From NCBI GenBank assembly GCA_013139225.1, contig WTBG01000242.1, positions 1 to 5,648 on the forward strand: a stretch of 5,648 nucleotides of DNA, read 5' to 3'. A program made the translations under genes and the position numbers. How positions within the stretch are numbered: the first letter of the stretch is position 1; every line of letters starts with the position of its first letter. The DNA comes from Deltaproteobacteria bacterium. Lineage in GTDB: Bacteria; Desulfobacterota; WTBG01. The notes beneath the pieces were generated by a model. That model ran no database searches and had not been told where the DNA came from. It was given only the letters and a program-made list of their open reading frames with translations. Below, one piece after another: positions 4,620 to 5,648 of this stretch.

Positions 4620-5648
4620 ATGATAAGCTCACTTAAACGTGTTCTAATCTTTGTCAGTATAATATCAGCAGTAAGCATGATACCTTTTGACAAGGTGTAC
4701 CCTTCTGAGATTATGAGTGTAGATAGCTTATTCACCTGTGATTTATCAGACAACCCTCAAACCCTCTTTAATCCCGGTGATGACATACGCTATGAGGTTA
4801 ATTACACTACAGAAAGTTTTATTGCCTTTGTATTGATACGAGGGATAGTTTACGGCAACACGTTTAAAGAAATCCTCCCCTCGCAATATGGGATTCTGTC
4901 TAAAGGCAGTCATACTACCACCTGGGATTCAAAACTTCCTCCGGATGCAACAAGCGGCACCGCCACCCTCAGCATAACTTACGTTGGCATTATGAATCCG
5001 CCAGCGGAAAGGGAAACAACTTTTACCATTGGAGGAAAAACCTCCACTGAATCTACCCTTGTAGGATCAGACACCTGTAGAGCATGTCATCCAGAAATTT
5101 TTGATTCCTTACAAAATTACCAACACCGCTTTATAGAATGTGAATTCTGTCACGGCCCTGGAAGTGAACATGTAAGCTCCCCTTCCCCAGATAATATCAT
5201 CGTTGATACCTCTTCATCGCTCTGTGGTCGGTGCCATACCAGAGGGGACAGCCAGAACAGGATAGAAACAGAAGACGGTCTGATAAAGTATAACCAACAG
5301 TTCGACGAACTACTTGCTGGTAGCAAGATCTCCTTTGAATGTGTACAATGTCATGACCCCCACATCAGTCTCACTTCAGAGACTCACGATGCTCTTACTT
5401 CTGATTGCACTGATTGCCATAACCAGAAAATCAACCAGCCTCATTCTAGAGCAGGTCTTGAGTGTATCGATTGCCACATGCCTGACGCCGTTAAAAAGAA
5501 TACCTCATCGGGGGAAGGAGTACACTTGAAAGGCGATGCTAAAACTCACATCTTTACCATAAACACAACTGCAAACTCCTCCGACATGTATTACCCACAG
5601 AGTGGAAAAACTTTTGCAGATGGTTTTCTTACCTTAAACTTTGTATGT
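4620..5648 (+). CDS. multihaem c-type cytochrome with N-terminal Ig-like region, truncated at right edge
   Basis: An open frame of 343 codons from ATG at 4620 to the window end with no stop, so the C-terminus is missing. Residues 1-28 form a signal peptide (KR followed by a hydrophobic stretch). About 31-138 is haem-free and reads as a beta-sandwich, Ig-like domain: FNPGDDIRYEV, then HTTTWDSKLPP and TATLSITYVG. Six c-haem motifs follow: CRACH 153-157, CEFCH 174-178, CGRCH 202-206, CVQCH 241-245, CTDCH 263-267 and CIDCH 282-286. The last visible residue is a Cys (LNFVC) that could begin a seventh. The contexts CHGPGSEH, CHDPH and CHMP resemble cytochrome c554/NrfA-like and doubled-CXXCH multihaem families. 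An extracytoplasmic electron-transfer or oxidoreductase role is likely, but catalytic function cannot be assigned without the rest. No SD is visible before the ATG, yet a stop (TAG at 4572) and the absence of ATG, GTG or TTG codons between exclude an earlier start. Confidence 0.88.
   Translation, partial: MISSLKRVLIFVSIISAVSMIPFDKVYPSEIMSVDSLFTCDLSDNPQTLFNPGDDIRYEVNYTTESFIAFVLIRGIVYGNTFKEILPSQYGILSKGSHTTTWDSKLPPDATSGTATLSITYVGIMNPPAERETTFTIGGKTSTESTLVGSDTCRACHPEIFDSLQNYQHRFIECEFCHGPGSEHVSSPSPDNIIVDTSSSLCGRCHTRGDSQNRIETEDGLIKYNQQFDELLAGSKISFECVQCHDPHISLTSETHDALTSDCTDCHNQKINQPHSRAGLECIDCHMPDAVKKNTSSGEGVHLKGDAKTHIFTINTTANSSDMYYPQSGKTFADGFLTLNFVC

Noticed and set aside
5314..5529. Plus-strand 71-codon frame
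   Set aside because: It is a different reading frame inside the large multihaem cytochrome, whose own frame carries the haem motifs.

Overview
The window (about 40% G+C by eye) looks like a chromosomal piece from an anaerobic bacterium rich in multiheme c-type cytochromes. It has many CXXCH motifs, a c-heme sensor kinase paired with an NtrC-type sigma-54 activator, frequent GTG/TTG starts, and Thr-rich interdomain linkers. Desulfobacterota, Nitrospirota, anammox Planctomycetota or a related lineage would all fit; the sequence alone does not settle the taxonomy. The three extracytoplasmic haem-binding regions carry 12 complete CXXCH motifs: two in the kinase, four in the small cytochrome and six in the truncated large cytochrome. 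The large one ends in a Cys that could start a seventh.

Layout. On the minus strand, reading right to left, is a probable operon: (1) a sensor histidine kinase (3325 to 1679) with a periplasmic di-haem sensor domain; (2) its response regulator (1689 to 319), whose start overlaps the kinase end by 11 bases and whose Shine-Dalgarno (SD) lies in the kinase tail; (3) a 40-residue single-helix membrane protein (250 to 128) with a good SD. Left of it, positions 3-96 hold a 12-base perfect inverted repeat, and the remaining DNA shows no convincing gene.

A 336-base divergent intergenic region (3326-3661) separates this operon from a plus-strand tetrahaem cytochrome (3662-4387). That protein has an N-terminal hydrophobic segment, four CXXCH motifs, a duplicated ETTTTTTV linker and a C-terminal beta-rich domain. 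A 232-base gap with two strong hairpins follows. A large plus-strand multihaem cytochrome with an N-terminal Ig-like region begins at 4620 and runs off the right end.

Working model (inference). The kinase samples extracytoplasmic redox state or a haem ligand through its c-haems and phosphorylates the sigma-54 activator. Genes for extracytoplasmic electron-transfer cytochromes, possibly the two to the right, would be among its targets. No convincing -24/-12 sigma-54 promoter is visible in front of either cytochrome gene, so the regulatory link rests on gene proximity and shared haem content.
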